DNA from: Sabethes cyaneus
Taxonomy: Eukaryota > Arthropoda > Insecta > Diptera > Culicidae
NCBI RefSeq assembly: GCF_943734655.1
Contig: NC_071353.1
Span: 149,092,043 to 149,156,042, forward strand
Length of the DNA: 64,000 nt
Direction of reading: 5' to 3'
Part shown: positions 31,620-42,945 of the stretch, piece after piece
How positions within the stretch are numbered: position 1 is the first letter of the stretch
Layout of the letters: each line of letters begins with the position of its first letter
Position numbers and translations under genes: made by a program
Notes under the pieces: generated by a model
The model's input: only the letters and a program-made list of their open reading frames with translations
The model's database searches: none
What the model was told of the DNA's origin: nothing

Positions 31620-32640
31620 AGCAAAAAGTTTACATAGTTGAAGTATAGCACGAAGATGAGCGAAGTAGTTTTTTGTGGCGCTGCTCGCGGGGGACATACG
31701 CACTCTTGTCATGATTAAGCGGAAGGTGCGAGGGACGGTATTTGGTAGATCTACCAATTGAAAGCGGAAAGTGGCAGAGGCATATGAATCACGAGCGACA
31801 AGCACTGCTTTCCATCGTACATCCTACAAGTCGGTAAGCTACAGTGGGCTGGACAAGTCGTAAGGATGCCGGACTTCTGTGTGGCTTCTGAGACGCTTGG
31901 GAAATTGGCGACGTGAATCAGCTCTAGTTAACCCAGCTGTATGCTGACGACGACGCTACATAATCGGGGACAAGCCATCCGAATCCGGGACGTTTGCTCA
32001 ACCTACCCTGAATGGAGATGTTAAATAACATGTAGTAGTCTATCCCCTTGCCGCAACCCTCTGCGCGATTCGAAAGGACTCGAGAGTGCCTTCGAAACAC
32101 GCACTAAGCACATCACTCGCTCCGCTCCATTGTAGCTTTGATCAGTCGCTCGCGGTAGTTTGTTCAGAAACCCCATCTCGTGCGTTATCTGGTATAGTGG
32201 CGTTCGCGCTCGGCTGTAGCCTGTGCTGTCCTGGAATTCACAAAAAAGATGAGTCATGGACGCGTTGTAATCTCGAAATTTCTAAAGGATTTGTCGGAAA
32301 GCGAAAATTTGATCCATAGTAGCAAGGGCCTCCATAAAACCCGCCTGATACTGCCGTGCGAAACTTCTTGCTTTTGGGGTTAGACGACGTTATAAAATCA
32401 GAGAGAACACTTGATAGGTGGCGTTCGTAGCAGCGCTTCATTCCAAGGCTTGAGGGTTGGTACCGCGTAGTCTCCAGCCTCTTACTGTCTCTTTGTCGGT
32501 TCGTGAGCTGACAGCTTCTGAACTTTGGTCGTAGGGATGGAGAATACTGTTCCGCCATGCGGTTCAGGATTTTGTTGCGAATAGCCGTTAGTTGATCCGC
32601 GATAAGTATAGTGGATATATGGATCACTTGACGTGATTGC
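31620..32640. pseudogene. Rearranged RTE-like fragments
   Basis: Two pieces in opposite orientation. On the + strand around 31770-31880, HRTSYKSV and QVGKLQWAGQVVRMPD resemble the RTE C-terminus. On the - strand at 32021..32400, DQSYNGAERVMCLVRVSKAL, SPFESRRGLRQGDRL and AVSGGFYGGPCYYGSNFRF resemble the RT palm. Both are heavily mutated. The inverted order suggests rearrangement or two independent insertions. Confidence 0.6.
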
Positions 32641-32644
32641 GATG

Positions 32645-32902
32645 CTAGAGGCATCCGGCGTCGCATCTGAGATACAGCTTAGTGCCGCCTTTTCTGTACA
32701 TTGGAGAGCCGCTTGAGCGCAATACGGGACGACGTTGGCACGCTATCGTCGTCTGCCCGTGTCGCCTGTTGGGTAGATTGTCTATACGGCTCTCCACATT
32801 CCCTTTTGGTGAACTCAGAATCAACAAAGAAACTGAAGGTCCTCTCTGGAGGCTGTCGAGGTTAAAGTTTTCCACCAGGTCTTCTTCCTTAGTTTGAACC
32901 AT
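32645..32902 (-). repeat. Dispersed repeat, copy 2 (SSPKG family)
   Basis: The - strand frame has ENFNLDSLQRGPSVSLLILS, SPKGNVESRIDNLPNRR, GQTTIACQRRPVLRSSGSP and YRKGGTKLYLRCDAG. It matches copy 1 (22050..22440) over about 60 residues and is open throughout, which implies the ancestor was translated. Confidence 0.65.
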
Positions 32903-33059
32903 AAAAAGTCCTAGCCTGTCCTAGCTTCAAGTTATCCGATTTCCACTAGGGAACGTATGGTACCACGAGGACAGAGGGCTAGGAGTTGCTGAAGACAGCC
33001 TCTATAGCTGTATATATAAGATAGACCGTGAGGTTCTAACGGCGCGCGTTATCCAGCCA

Positions 33060-33300
33060 TGCTTTAGACTCCGGACCATGCGAGGAACTTGCGAATCGAT
33101 CGTGTGCAGAAAAGGTTACGTCTGGCATTGAGGGACTTTCCATGGTGTGGTACCAACAATTTATTCGTCTGCTTGGACTGGACATACTTCAACGTTTGTA
33201 GCCTGCCGAAATACGGCCACCTAATCAGTCCGCTATTCGCTCCCCAAATCTCTGAAGCAAGTGACTTAAGCGCCACCTCGTGAGAGGGTCACTTGCCACG
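33060..33300 (+). pseudogene. Non-LTR RT C-terminal fragment
   Basis: The + strand reads RIDRVQKRLRLALRDFPWCG, the KxxRxALR-PW motif also seen at 3664 and 31150. Only about 60 codons survive. A related fragment is at 36810..37040. Confidence 0.6.
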
Positions 33301-34104
33301 TTCAGGCTTGCCCGGCCAGAAACTCCGCCTCAGGGCGGGTCAGTTAAATAATCTCAAAAGGGGGGAAACAAAACAGCAGACGCAATCCGCCAAAGGTACT
33401 CAGTCTACGAACGATAATGTCTCTAAAACCTCAGAAGTTCCTTAAAAATCCCTACTATCAGAAACCGACTCGTATTTCTCATCACCGGCCAAAACTCTGT
33501 ACGAACAGATCACTGACCAGCTTCGAAAGTCCGAGTGCGGGGACTGTTTTCCCAGGCAGTCCAACCTGGAGTACTAAATCACCAAAATCAAACAAACTAA
33601 GACGAACGCGAGACGTGAGACACCTTTAGACTATTTAAACCGCATCAAACATCACTCCATTAGTAGAATTAACGAAACAAAATCTATGAATTTTACAATT
33701 TTTATTCTACGTCTAACATGCTTTCTATACCTAGGATTTTTGTTGAACTACTCTAATATTTCTTACGGCACCATAATTGCGTGGGTGGAGAATTCTAATG
33801 CGCCTACATCTATACTTTTAGCACGACCTAACGCTCTAAATTCTTCACTATAATTGGCTTGGCTCGCGAGCTTTAATACGCTATGATGGTGTGTGTTGGC
33901 TCACTGTAGCGCTTTAGCGCATCACCCTGCGCAGGGATTTTATAGCGTACTCACAGGTTTAGCGAAGATTCCCACTACTCCACGGCGATGCTGCAATCCG
34001 GGTACCGCAGCTACAGTGAATCACCGCCAAAGGCGGTTTATGTGCTGGACTGCACTATGCTGGCTCCAAAACAAAATGGCGTCTACCTCAGCATATGCCG
34101 GCTA
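33301..34104. other. No recognised gene
   Basis: Mixed sequence with no open family motif. The right part (33860-34104) contains GC-rich short repeats and may be part of an LTR into which the MITE at 34113 inserted. The flanking sequence continues beyond that MITE. Confidence 0.35.
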
Positions 34105-34112
34105 GTCCAACC

Positions 34113-34385
34113 TATAGTTACTATATATATAGTTCGGCGGATAGAAAACCAGGCGAATTGGCATCCCTGATTTATGAAATTAAATTTGAAATTATGGTGA
34201 AATGTGCAGGTTTTTACGAAAAATAATCACTGGCGGGTGTTGAAAATGACTAGTTTTATGAAAATAAAGTGTATTTTTTTAACATTACTCCTGCATTTTG
34301 GATTTTGAAAAGCTTTTGGCTCCGCTTTTGACGTTTATTTGGCTCCCGATTTTCTATCCGCCGAACTATATATATAGTAACTATA
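34113..34385. mobile_element. hAT-type MITE, 36-bp inverted ends
   Basis: 273 bp. The first 36 bases (TATAGTTACTATATATATAG, then TTCGGCGGATAGAAAA) are perfectly inverted at the right end. An exact 8-bp duplication GTCCAACC flanks it (34105..34112, 34386..34393). The 8-bp duplication assigns it to hAT-mobilised elements. Confidence 0.9.
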
Positions 34386-35280
34386 GTCCAACCAGCGGTT
34401 TTATGTGCTGCACGGGCCGATTAATCCAATCGGCGGCGGTTTGGTTTAGCGGGAGCCGATTATTCCAATCGGCGACGGTTTAGCGGTGCCAGAATCCCCG
34501 ATTCTAGCCGAAAGTGGGTCGAAGAGTGTGCGGCAGGAGGGGGGATGAGCTTTGCTGGCGGTGTGGTTGGTAGCTTTTCGCCGAGCGCTAAAAAAAAGTT
34601 GAAACAATCCAACACAAAAAGCCGTCGAACGGCTGTTCAACGCGGTGAGCCAACTATTCGAATAGCTAAGTTTTAAATTTTTAAATACCTTTGATGTTCT
34701 CCACACTTGCTAGCAAAGTCTCCACCACGTAGCTAATCCTGTCTGCGCTATCTAACTATTTAATGAAAGAACATTTAACAAAGCTAACTAACCTAAAGAT
34801 AACTCACTATTAGCACAAACCTCGTTTAAAGTCGCGAAACACAAAACACACACTCTGACTTGCTCCACTGATCAGATAGAAATGATCGAAGCGAGATTTG
34901 AAATACCCTCAGATAGGAACGAGGTTTTTAAATTTGAAAGCGGAATTTTGTAACGAACTTCTGCGACCAATTCAAACGCGAACAAATCTCTCTTTTTCCC
35001 TTTGGTTTTATGCATCTAACCATTTCATTTCCCAGAGTTTATTGAACTTTCTTCGGGCTAATTTGAAGAAGAACATGGCAAGCAACTCTACGCTTCGTGC
35101 TTCGAAATTTGAGTTTGCGAATAGCGAATGAGCGGCTCTAGGAAAGAGAAAACTCGGCTAACTTGTACGCAATATGCATTGCGTATGCGTAGCCAACTAG
35201 CCATAATTTCTAGTGGAACATGCTTTAATCGCTAAACTTATCGAAACTACAGAAACAAACTAATTTAATGACCCTAATTG
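34386..35280. other. Short tandem CCGATTA-CCAATCGG units; else unknown
   Basis: At 34412-34490 a roughly 33-base unit containing CCGATTATTCCAATCGGCG recurs twice. Each unit is a small hairpin. The rest (34490-35280) has no element or gene I can name. Confidence 0.4.
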
Positions 35281-35468
35281 CTACACGTTGTCCAACAGAA
35301 GTTATTTATGGCCAAAGTACTAAAAGGCGAAATTAACTCAGCGGAGACCCTGTCCATGATAAACTTAGGTCTTTAGGAGTTTGTTATGGCACCGTTGTTC
35401 CTGATATTGCTGATGGGCAACAGCGTCTTGAATCTGTCTCCAATAATCCAGAACTCAAATGTACCCAT

Positions 35469-36140
35469 TTACGGAATACATTTTTGGATTTTTGATATCC
35501 ATTCGTTGTAACGATGCGTTTGTAGAATCTTGGGAATCTTGTACAGTCGAGTTTTCTCAAAGTTGTTGTAGTTTTTATCTGTTAGAATTCTCAAAAAACC
35601 ACAATTTTTTCCGGTAGAAACAAAGCCCGCTCGCAGCTCGTTGGTCTCTCTACCGCTCTGGTATATACAGGCCGTAACGCCACAAACCCTCCAAACGTTT
35701 TGCGTTTGCGACAGATCTCCTGGAGTGCTACGACACCGAACATTCGGGTTTCTAGCTGTTCTAGCAGTACCCTGTTGCCACCAACAGAATTCAGCGAGCT
35801 GCAGTTCCACGTCCCAAGCATTCATTCCATGTCCTTATTTCATGGTCGTCTTGGTCCATGCCGAATGATCACAGACGAATTTCCTTGCTGGTTCGTGGTA
35901 AGACAGGTTTAGCTAGATTGCTAGATTGCTAGAGTGCTTCTCTGCAGATCTCGTTTGCTTCTTTCCTCAAGGTGTGTCCGATCCACTTCCGCCTACGTTC
36001 ACGAATTTCTGTTGCTATCGGCCGTTGATGACCTTTCGCAGACCTGCAAAGGCACCCCTGGCCTTCCAGATCCGTGTGGCTATATCAGTCTTGGTACCAC
36101 CATCGGGCGTTGTCTGGCTACCAAAATATTGAAAGGCGTC
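35469..36140 (-). pseudogene. RTE-like 5' fragment
   Basis: The - strand reads EIRTWNECLG (near 35830), LGTWNCSSLNSVGGNRVLLE, TRMFGVVALQEICRKRK and ERPTSCERALFL, the start of an APE endonuclease. Upstream, 35926-36140 matches on the opposite strand a segment at 46978..47205 (both have MLLCRS, LLSSR and RST). It is a degraded 5' part of an RTE-like family distinct from A and B. Confidence 0.65.
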
Positions 36141-36189
36141 TACCTGCTCAACTTATTGTTCCACTACTGTGAAATTGGTGGGATTGTCC

Positions 36190-36345
36190 GCTATGGTTCA
36201 GAATTTCGTTGTGAAAAGAACAGTCCCTTTTGGCGAACTCAGGACTAACGAAGAGACTGACGGTCCTCCATACAACGAGTCGCTGTCGAGGTTGAGGTTT
36301 TGCTTCAACTCTTCCTCCTTCGTTCGATCTATTGCGCGCGATTCT
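36190..36345 (-). repeat. Dispersed repeat, copy 3 (SSPKG family)
   Basis: The - strand reads RTKEEELKQNLNLDSDSLYG, then GPSVSSLVLSSPKGTV. It is the third copy of the coding-like repeat, here directly upstream of an RTE-like 5' fragment. Confidence 0.6.
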
Positions 36346-36809
36346 ACGGAGTCCTGCGAGTTCATTAGTTCTGGCATTGTAAGGCGGTCGAATTCATAAA
36401 TTCATCCTTCGGCACGGTTCGCATGACATCTTGAATTAGGGGTTTATCCATTCATGTTTTTACGTAATAGCCATGGGTATCTATTCCAACCGTCCTCCTT
36501 AAAGGGGCTTTGAACCCTCTGCTCTGGTTCTCAGTAGTTTCAAGTTCATTCGAACATGCTTCTACAAAGATTTCTCATTTGCAGGCGGAGGATTTACACT
36601 CAACATTCGCATAAGTGCCTCCTTTCCTGTCCCTTTATGACCCCAATTTTTTGCTAGGGAATGTATCCTGAATGATACCGGAAGGAGGTGGGGATAGGAC
36701 TTGCTGGAAGAGGCCCCTCTTTGGAACCTCTTTGGAATCTAATTTATAGCTGTATATTCACGTTATTTAAAAGCGTCGTACTACTGCCTTCTACGCTCCG
36801 CACTCGTTT

Positions 36810-37040
36810 GGTTTGCGAATCGAGCGTGTGCAGAAAAGTTTTCTACGTCTGGCATTGAGATTCACCACATGGTGTGGTACTAGCAATGTTCTTCTTATCC
36901 GGAACGCTGACGTCTACTTATAGACTGGACACACTTCAACGGTGTCAAACAGAAGTCACTTATTGCCAAAGTAGGCACCAAAACGCAAAATCGACTCAGC
37001 GAAGGAAGTCCCCGTCAAAGATAAACTTAGGTCCACCAGT
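36810..37040 (+). pseudogene. Non-LTR RT C-terminal fragment
   Basis: FANRACAEKF/RIERVQKSFLRLALRF-type sequence in shifted frames, then VKQKSLIAKVGTKTQNRLSE. It is close to 33060..33300 and to a short piece at 35285..35375. The remaining bases to the intron acceptor at 37394 show nothing recognisable. Confidence 0.55.
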
Positions 37041-37394
37041 TACTGTACCTTTTTATCTCAGAACAGGTACTTTTTTACAGAAGAAAAACCGAGAAATAGA
37101 AAAAACTGTTACAAATTAAGTAAAATGTTTGACCATCTTTATCAAGACCTGAGAATCAAGACTATCAACAGCTTATGAAAAACTTTTGGTTGCTAGGTTA
37201 CGGTAAGACGTATGTTACCGGGGAATTTGCTACGCGGGTGCACTTTTTTGTGGCTTACTTTGATTTCTGCAAAGACCTCAATGGACTGCTCCCAATGTTC
37301 GTAGCGTTGTTGAGTTGAGGTTAGGGTTTGTCTAGCATAAAGCGGACATAAAACAGTCGTTTCAATCGTTATTAAAATATGTATCCCATTCCAG

Positions 37395-38442
37395 GTGTGG
37401 CCACTGCAAAAAACTCGCCCCGACCTGGTCCAAGCTGGCCGAAATCAAAAACGACGACAGTGCGGCCCAGGTGAAGATCGGCCGGGTAGACTGCACCAAC
37501 GATGGTGATCTGTGCAGCGAGCAGGATGTCACCGGCTATCCGACGTTGAAGTTCTTCAAAGCCGGCGCTGCCGGCTCGGATACATCGGTTAAATATCGCG
37601 GTGCCCGCGATCTGGATGCCTTCGGTTCCTTCCTTCGGGAACAACTTGGACTCGAATCGGACGAAGACACCACCGACGAAACGGATTCCGTTGCCGAACC
37701 GCCGAAGCCCGTTTCGGTGCTGGTCGAACTGACCGACGATACCTTTGCCAAGCACATCTCGAGTGGTAAGCACTTCGTTAAGTTCTTTGCCCCTTGGTGT
37801 GGTCACTGTACCAAGTTGGCCCCCACCTGGCAGCAACTGGCCGAAACCCTACAGCACGACACCTCGATTAGCATCTCAAAGATCGACTGTACCCAGTACC
37901 GACCGATCTGTGCCGATTTCGAAGTGAAGGGCTACCCAACACTTCTGTGGATCGAAGATGGCAAAAAGATCGAAAAGTACTCCGGTGCTCGAACACACGA
38001 AGATTTGAAGGCCTTTGTGTCGAAAATGGCCGGTGGGCTTAGCGGCGAGGAAGCGGCAACCGACAAAACGATCAACGGCGCCGAAAAGGACAACACATCG
38101 GCGGTCCTACAACTGTCGGAACCGAACTTCCAGCACACCATCGAGAAGGGTGTCACTTTTGTTAAGTTCTACGCCCCCTGGTGCGGTCACTGTATGCGTC
38201 TGGCTCCGACCTGGGAACAGCTGGCGGAGAAGTTTGTCGGTTCCGATGCGGTCAAAATTGCCAAGGTGGACTGCACACTGGAGGTGAACAAGGTCCTGTG
38301 CGGCGAGCAGAAGGTGAACGGTTTCCCGTCCGTGTTCATCTACCGCAACGGGGAGGTGCTGAGCGAGTACAACGGCAATCGCTCGCTGGAGGATTTGCAC
38401 GACTTCGTCACCCGGCACCTGGTCGAGCACGACGAACTGTAA
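37395..38442 (+). CDS. prtp: prtp exon 2: three thioredoxin domains, HDEL
   Basis: Joined to exon 1 this gives 402 residues, close to the roughly 416 of Drosophila pretaporter. CGHC redox motifs lie at residues 55-58, 189-192 and 317-320, each in an (F/Y)APWCGHC context. Each is followed by a cis-Pro motif (GYPTLKFF, GYPTLLWIE, GFPSVFIY), which makes three complete thioredoxin domains. The C-terminus HDEL is an ER-retrieval signal, so the protein should act in the ER lumen as a thiol oxidase or isomerase. The exon is notably more GC-rich than the transposon-filled intron. An AATAAA follows at 38596. Confidence 0.96.
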
Positions 38443-38595
38443 TTTAGTTTCGTTTGCCTCCCTCCCCCTGTGGTCGCCGCCAGCGGATGCATTTTTTGTG
38501 TAATTCAATCATATCTCGATGTTTGACGAGCAGTTTCGCTTGCAGCGCAACAAGACAAAGAACAACTTAAACGTAGAAAACATTTATGAAATTTA

Positions 38596-38601
38596 AATAA
38601 A
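38596..38601 (+). terminator. prtp polyadenylation signal
   Basis: AATAAA 154 bases after the prtp stop codon, with T-rich sequence about 35 bases downstream. Confidence 0.7.
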
Positions 38602-38843
38602 AAGTGAAATCGATAAATTAACTGATAAATTAGGTTTTTTTTCCTCACTAAAGAAATTCAACAAACATCAACTGTGTTAGGTATTTTTGAACACACTTGT
38701 TATCGGACTTCGGAATAGCTCTATACTTACAACAGTAGGTTCGAAAGATTTGCACCTTACTTGTAGGATTCCTACTGTATTTTGAAACACAATAATTTAA
38801 GTATTACACAAAGAACCAATTTAATACCATTCTTCCTATAGCT

Positions 38844-39144
38844 TTACTTCCCGTTTAGCGAGCGTTCGCAATTTGTGTAGGCCATTCCGATGCCAAATCC
38901 GGATCCCATAATGATGGGCCATGCTCGCCGCTTGAAGAACAGCAACGAGAAGACACCACCTACGGCAAGACCGCCACCTGCAATGCAACGGGTACCACCG
39001 TAAACCGATAGTAAACAATCAATCCGAATAAGCTGAAAAATTATGTAACGGGGGGAGCGGGCACTTACCAAATTTTATCAGCGCATCGGTTAGGCACCGG
39101 TCGATTTTCCTACCGTACTGGTCTTCCGCTAAAGTTTGGGCCAT
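38844..39144 (-). CDS. Mic10: MIC10, MICOS core subunit
   Basis: Two coding exons on the - strand: 39069..39144 (MAQTLAEDQYGRKIDRCLTD, then ALIKFG; donor GTAAGT) and 38844..38977 (acceptor TTGCATTGCAG). The junction splits a Gly codon in frame. The product is 69 residues, short like other MIC10 proteins. It has two hydrophobic segments: FGGGLAVGGVFSLLFF, then a KRR loop, then WPIIMGSGFGIGMAY. The glycine-rich GxGxG stretches in both helices are the family hallmark used for oligomerisation. MIC10 bends the inner membrane at mitochondrial crista junctions. The stop lies 243 bases past the prtp polyadenylation signal, so the genes converge. An ATTAAA on the - strand (38819..38824) may serve polyadenylation. 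Confidence 0.93.
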
Positions 39145-39751
39145 TCTGGTCGTCTTCCGTTTTTGGTAATCTGCAGCGGGTGGATTAGTAGCTCGAAGAA
39201 GCAGAAAACGCTCACGCTGCTACTAGCATTGATGAAAAGGCGACTCGATCAGGGTGGAAAGGAAAAAACCTGCGAATGTTTTTAGCTGTTCCGTGCCGAG
39301 TAATGACAGGTGAAGTTCAATGAGGTTTAAAAAGGTGTGGCAGATGAAGACATTTGATGGTATTAGTAGCGAAAAATCAGAAAACGACGTCAAACTACAA
39401 AAACAAACCGCGTCGGACAATGGGGTTTGTTTTTGGAGTTTTACGTCACGCTTCATCGTGATTGGTCGATTTACGATTTCACCCACACCATGATGAAATT
39501 TCTTCATTGCACTAACACCACTTAACCAACTTTGCCACACCTGTATATATCACATTGGGTGAAGTTAACCTGATGATGATGACAGATCTCCCGGACAACC
39601 GCAATGCCGAAGAATGTCGGCTTGAATCTCTTCTGGAAATAATAGATTCCTGAAGGGAAAGGGATAATTCAGCAATGCGAGCAACGTGGCGAGCAAGGAG
39701 CAACCATTGCTTTGCCCTGGGAAAGGAGAAAAATCTTGATGAAAATGTGTA
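39145..39751 (-). promoter_or_regulatory. MIC10 upstream region
   Basis: Non-coding. The first hundred bases upstream of the MIC10 ATG are likely 5' UTR. No TATA box was identified. Near 39550 TATATATCACATT begins sequence that may be repetitive. Otherwise I see nothing in it. Confidence 0.35.
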
Positions 39752-41077
39752 AGGGTAAACGGGGTAACAACGCCCGCCGGGGTAAAACCGCCCACCATGG
39801 TTTTACAGGGCCTTGCTCAAATTGGTGTTAAATGTTGATGACAGTCATATTACTGAATGCGTACGCAATATTTTACAATACCTTGTACAGCAATATCGTA
39901 TAAACTATCGGAGAAATAAATAAAAATAGATTTTTCGTTATAATCGTTTCGTTTTTTATAACTTTGTTCCCGCAGAACTTAGGGTTTATTTTATTCAAAA
40001 CGTTAAAACTTTCAGTAAATCCAACCCACATCGCTTCTCTGATCCTGTCTTCATCCGACAGTACCTAAATTAGGTAACTGTTCATGCAGTTTTGTTGAAA
40101 TAAATAGTGAAATGTGTTAATGGGTCATTTGGGTGTAAAACCGCCCACAACGAACGGCGCAAGACCGTCGTGTATAATGCTAGTGCGATAAGGAGATTTT
40201 TAAAATAATTGCATAGTTTGGACCAAATGATCTCAGATTTACATAAAACAATATAAATGTGCTTAGTTTATAGCTGGTGGACTGTTTGGAAAAATCTAAA
40301 TCGCCAATTTTCCCTGCGGGCGTTATGGACATTTTCTTGTTTTCTCGGATATAGCTTTTTTTAATAATTCCTCCCTCTTGGGACAAATAACATAGAATAA
40401 ACATATTTTTTATGAAAATATAGCAAATTATCTTAGCAATGGAAAAGTAATATATATCTGCTTTATCAATCAGAACAATTTGAAATGTCAACAAACGACC
40501 TACCGGATCAATTGCAGGAACTTTAATACCCATATTGTTATATTTTATCTTAGATCCTCTCTAGTCCTTAAAGATTGACTCCAGGATGCCTAACCCGATC
40601 CATCTTGTTGTCTAAGGAAACTACACGGTATCAATTTCAAGACTGTCGGTACGTATATTACTGATATTCTTCCAATACGAGTGGTTGCCGGACACTCTTT
40701 CGAACTTGCGAATCTCGGGGAACTATGTATTGTTTGATAGCAAACTGATTCAATTTGTTTAAATTAGATAAATTCATGAATCCAATGCCACCAGTTTCAT
40801 TCAAATTGGTTGAATATTGTTAAAGTTATATGCTATGGCGGTTTTACCCCGTTAGTGGGCGTGTTTCACCCCGCATGGAAAAAATACTCTATTTTTTGGA
40901 CGTGTTTCCAAATCGCAATAAAAAATAGAAAATCATTACAGATATTTATGTTTTTATTTTTTATATGTAGGTAATAGATCAATTGTTCATTTAAAGCAGA
41001 TAAATTAGAAATTGAGCTACAACTTTTTTTTATACAGGTGGTTTTGCTTAGGCGGGCGGTCTTGCCCCGCTTACCCT
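39752..41077. mobile_element. TA-flanked element, CGGGGTAA-CCGCCC ends
   Basis: 1,326 bp. Ends AGGGTAAACGGGGTAACAAC and (complemented) AGGGTAAGCGGGGCAAGACC are followed by CGCCCGCC on both sides, flanked by TA (39750..39751, 41078..41079). Extra internal copies of GTAAAACCGCCCAC occur near 39782 and 40135, and inverted near 40840. No transposase was identified; the 117-codon - strand frame 40180..40533 has no motif I know. TA flanks suggest Tc1/mariner relatives. Confidence 0.75.
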
Positions 41078-41227
41078 TAACCATTTCAGGCTGATCAAAC
41101 GCTTTTATAGCTGATTTTATTCAACCCGTGGCAGACCTACGACTTAGGTTTAGAAATAAAAACCTTTTTCTGCTCTTAAACATCTAAATCTGGTGATATT
41201 ATCAAGCTTCGGGATTCTTAATAGCTG

Positions 41228-41523
41228 CACGGAGCGAAAAAGCTCCAGTTTGTTTGAAACAAAATGATTGTTGCTTTAAGCCTCAATAAAATATTTTTAT
41301 AATAACCTGAAAATATTGTTGTTTTTAAACGAGATTCTGTTTGAATCAAGTAAATAACAGTTTTGAATTAAAAGTAAAGTATTTTCAAATTTAAAGTTAA
41401 CATTGAGGTAACAATAAATATTTTCATTTCAATCATACATTTCAGTTTGAAACAAAACGAAATTTTCGTTTGTGCGTAAAACAACCATAAATATGGTTGA
41501 AACTACATTTTTATTCTCCGTGT
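41228..41523. mobile_element. Putative MITE, CACGGAG ends
   Basis: 296 AT-rich bases between CACGGAGCGAAAAA and TTTTTATTCTCCGTG, which are imperfect inverted ends. No clear target duplication was found. Confidence 0.45.
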
Positions 41524-42250
41524 GCTTTTAAGGCTACAATGAAGCTTAATAGAGGATTTTGCGCACTTTAAAACAGCCAGTTTGCACAATGCTGTCAATT
41601 GGGTATTTTAGCGGTATTTAAATTCTCACATATTATGATTATATATGATGTCACCGTAAAGTCACATGAAGACTTTTTCAAATTTGACGAGTAAAAGTAA
41701 TAAAAAAAAGCATTTTTTCATTTAAAAATTTTTTTTAGGATAAGACGATAGCTTATAAGTAAACCATTTTTCTTCTCAGGTCGCCTTAGACAACACAGTG
41801 GATAGATAAACTATGGTCATCAGCCGATACAGGTTTCATATGGGAGCTGTCAAAATGAAAAGCTCTATCAGAAAGATAGAAGAGAGGAAGAGAACTTCTG
41901 ACATCATTTCAATCAATCGGTTTGGTTGATATCTGTCAAACAGCAAATCATTCTATTTTTAATTTTTTTTAATTTTTTCATCAAATATTCACTTAATTGA
42001 AATAAAAAAAGAACTGTTAGATTCAGAAAACGACGCGCTATCAAATGAGGCAAAAAAGCAACTTTTTTGGGAAAATTAAAATACCCAATTCTATTTAAAT
42101 AGTTAAGAAATAGTTATGCCATATGCTTTTCCAGTCGCTTAATCAGCGTCTCATCAACCTTTACGTAGCCAAAAAAAAAAATCTATTTGAAATTTAAAAA
42201 AATGGAACGCGATATTTTTATTTTGCCGTAAACATTGTCGAACGCAATAT
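41524..42250. other. AT-rich, no recognised feature
   Basis: A/T-rich sequence with homopolymer runs. No gene, element end or repeat was identified. Confidence 0.3.
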
Positions 42251-42599
42251 TTTGAAGTAGGACTACTTCTTTGATTTCTATATTGTGGAGCACTTTATAA
42301 AAACGAAAAGGGAACATACAACGAAAAGTGGCTATAGTTTGATCGCTTATAACTCAGTCATCCGTCAACAGATTCTAGAGATATTGGTATCAATCGATTG
42401 GAAATTTTTCAAAAAATCCATTACAATACAGTAGATTACATGTTTCCCTAACAGACGTTTAATAATTGAGAAAATATGAGTCGAATATTTAATATTTCAT
42501 TATTTGCATTTTCTTGCCTTCCCACGTCAGTGCTTCCCTAGCACGGATGACAGGAATATATACGAGATGAGCTATGGGCTAAACTTCCTTTCCTTACCT

Positions 42600-42945
42600 T
42601 CTTCGGTCACCGGCTTTCGTTGAAAACACATCGGCAAGCAGCTAGCTTGCGACGCATCGAACAGCAAGTTTTTGAGTCACATCCGTAGCAATTTTAAAGG
42701 TTGTATTTGAAACATTGTTTGCCATTTGCCTTACGGTGCGCGTCATCAGTCGGTCGCCGGCTTTCGTTGGACGTTGGCGAAACATCCGCCAGCAGTTAGC
42801 TTGCGACGCATCGGACAGTCAGTTTTCGAGTCACATCCGTGGCATAATTTTAAAGGTTGTATTTGAAACTTTGTTTGCGCATCATCAGTCGCTCACCGGC
42901 TTTCGTTGGAGACACATCGGCAAGCAGCAAATTTGAGAATTCGAG
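42600..42945 (+). repeat. About 190-bp tandem repeat, 2 copies plus
   Basis: The unit contains CACCGGCTTTCGTTG, CATCGGCAAGCAG, TAGCTTGCGACGCATCG, GAGTCACATCCGT and TTTTAAAGGTTGTATTTGAA in the same order. It occurs from about 42606 and again from about 42752; a third partial copy starts near 42892. Confidence 0.75.

Larger units (their letters stand above)
23560..37394 (+). other. 13.8-kb prtp intron
   Basis: GTAAGT at the left and CCCATTCCAG at the right bound the intron. The first 1.4 kb (23560..25008) shows no element I can name. A - strand frame near 24800-25020 (REHRRKWFGHGERSEQN) is a weak RTE-like hint. The rest is a stack of transposons listed separately. None of the host coding exons of TXNDC5-type proteins is missing, so no further prtp exon is expected inside. 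Confidence 0.85.
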
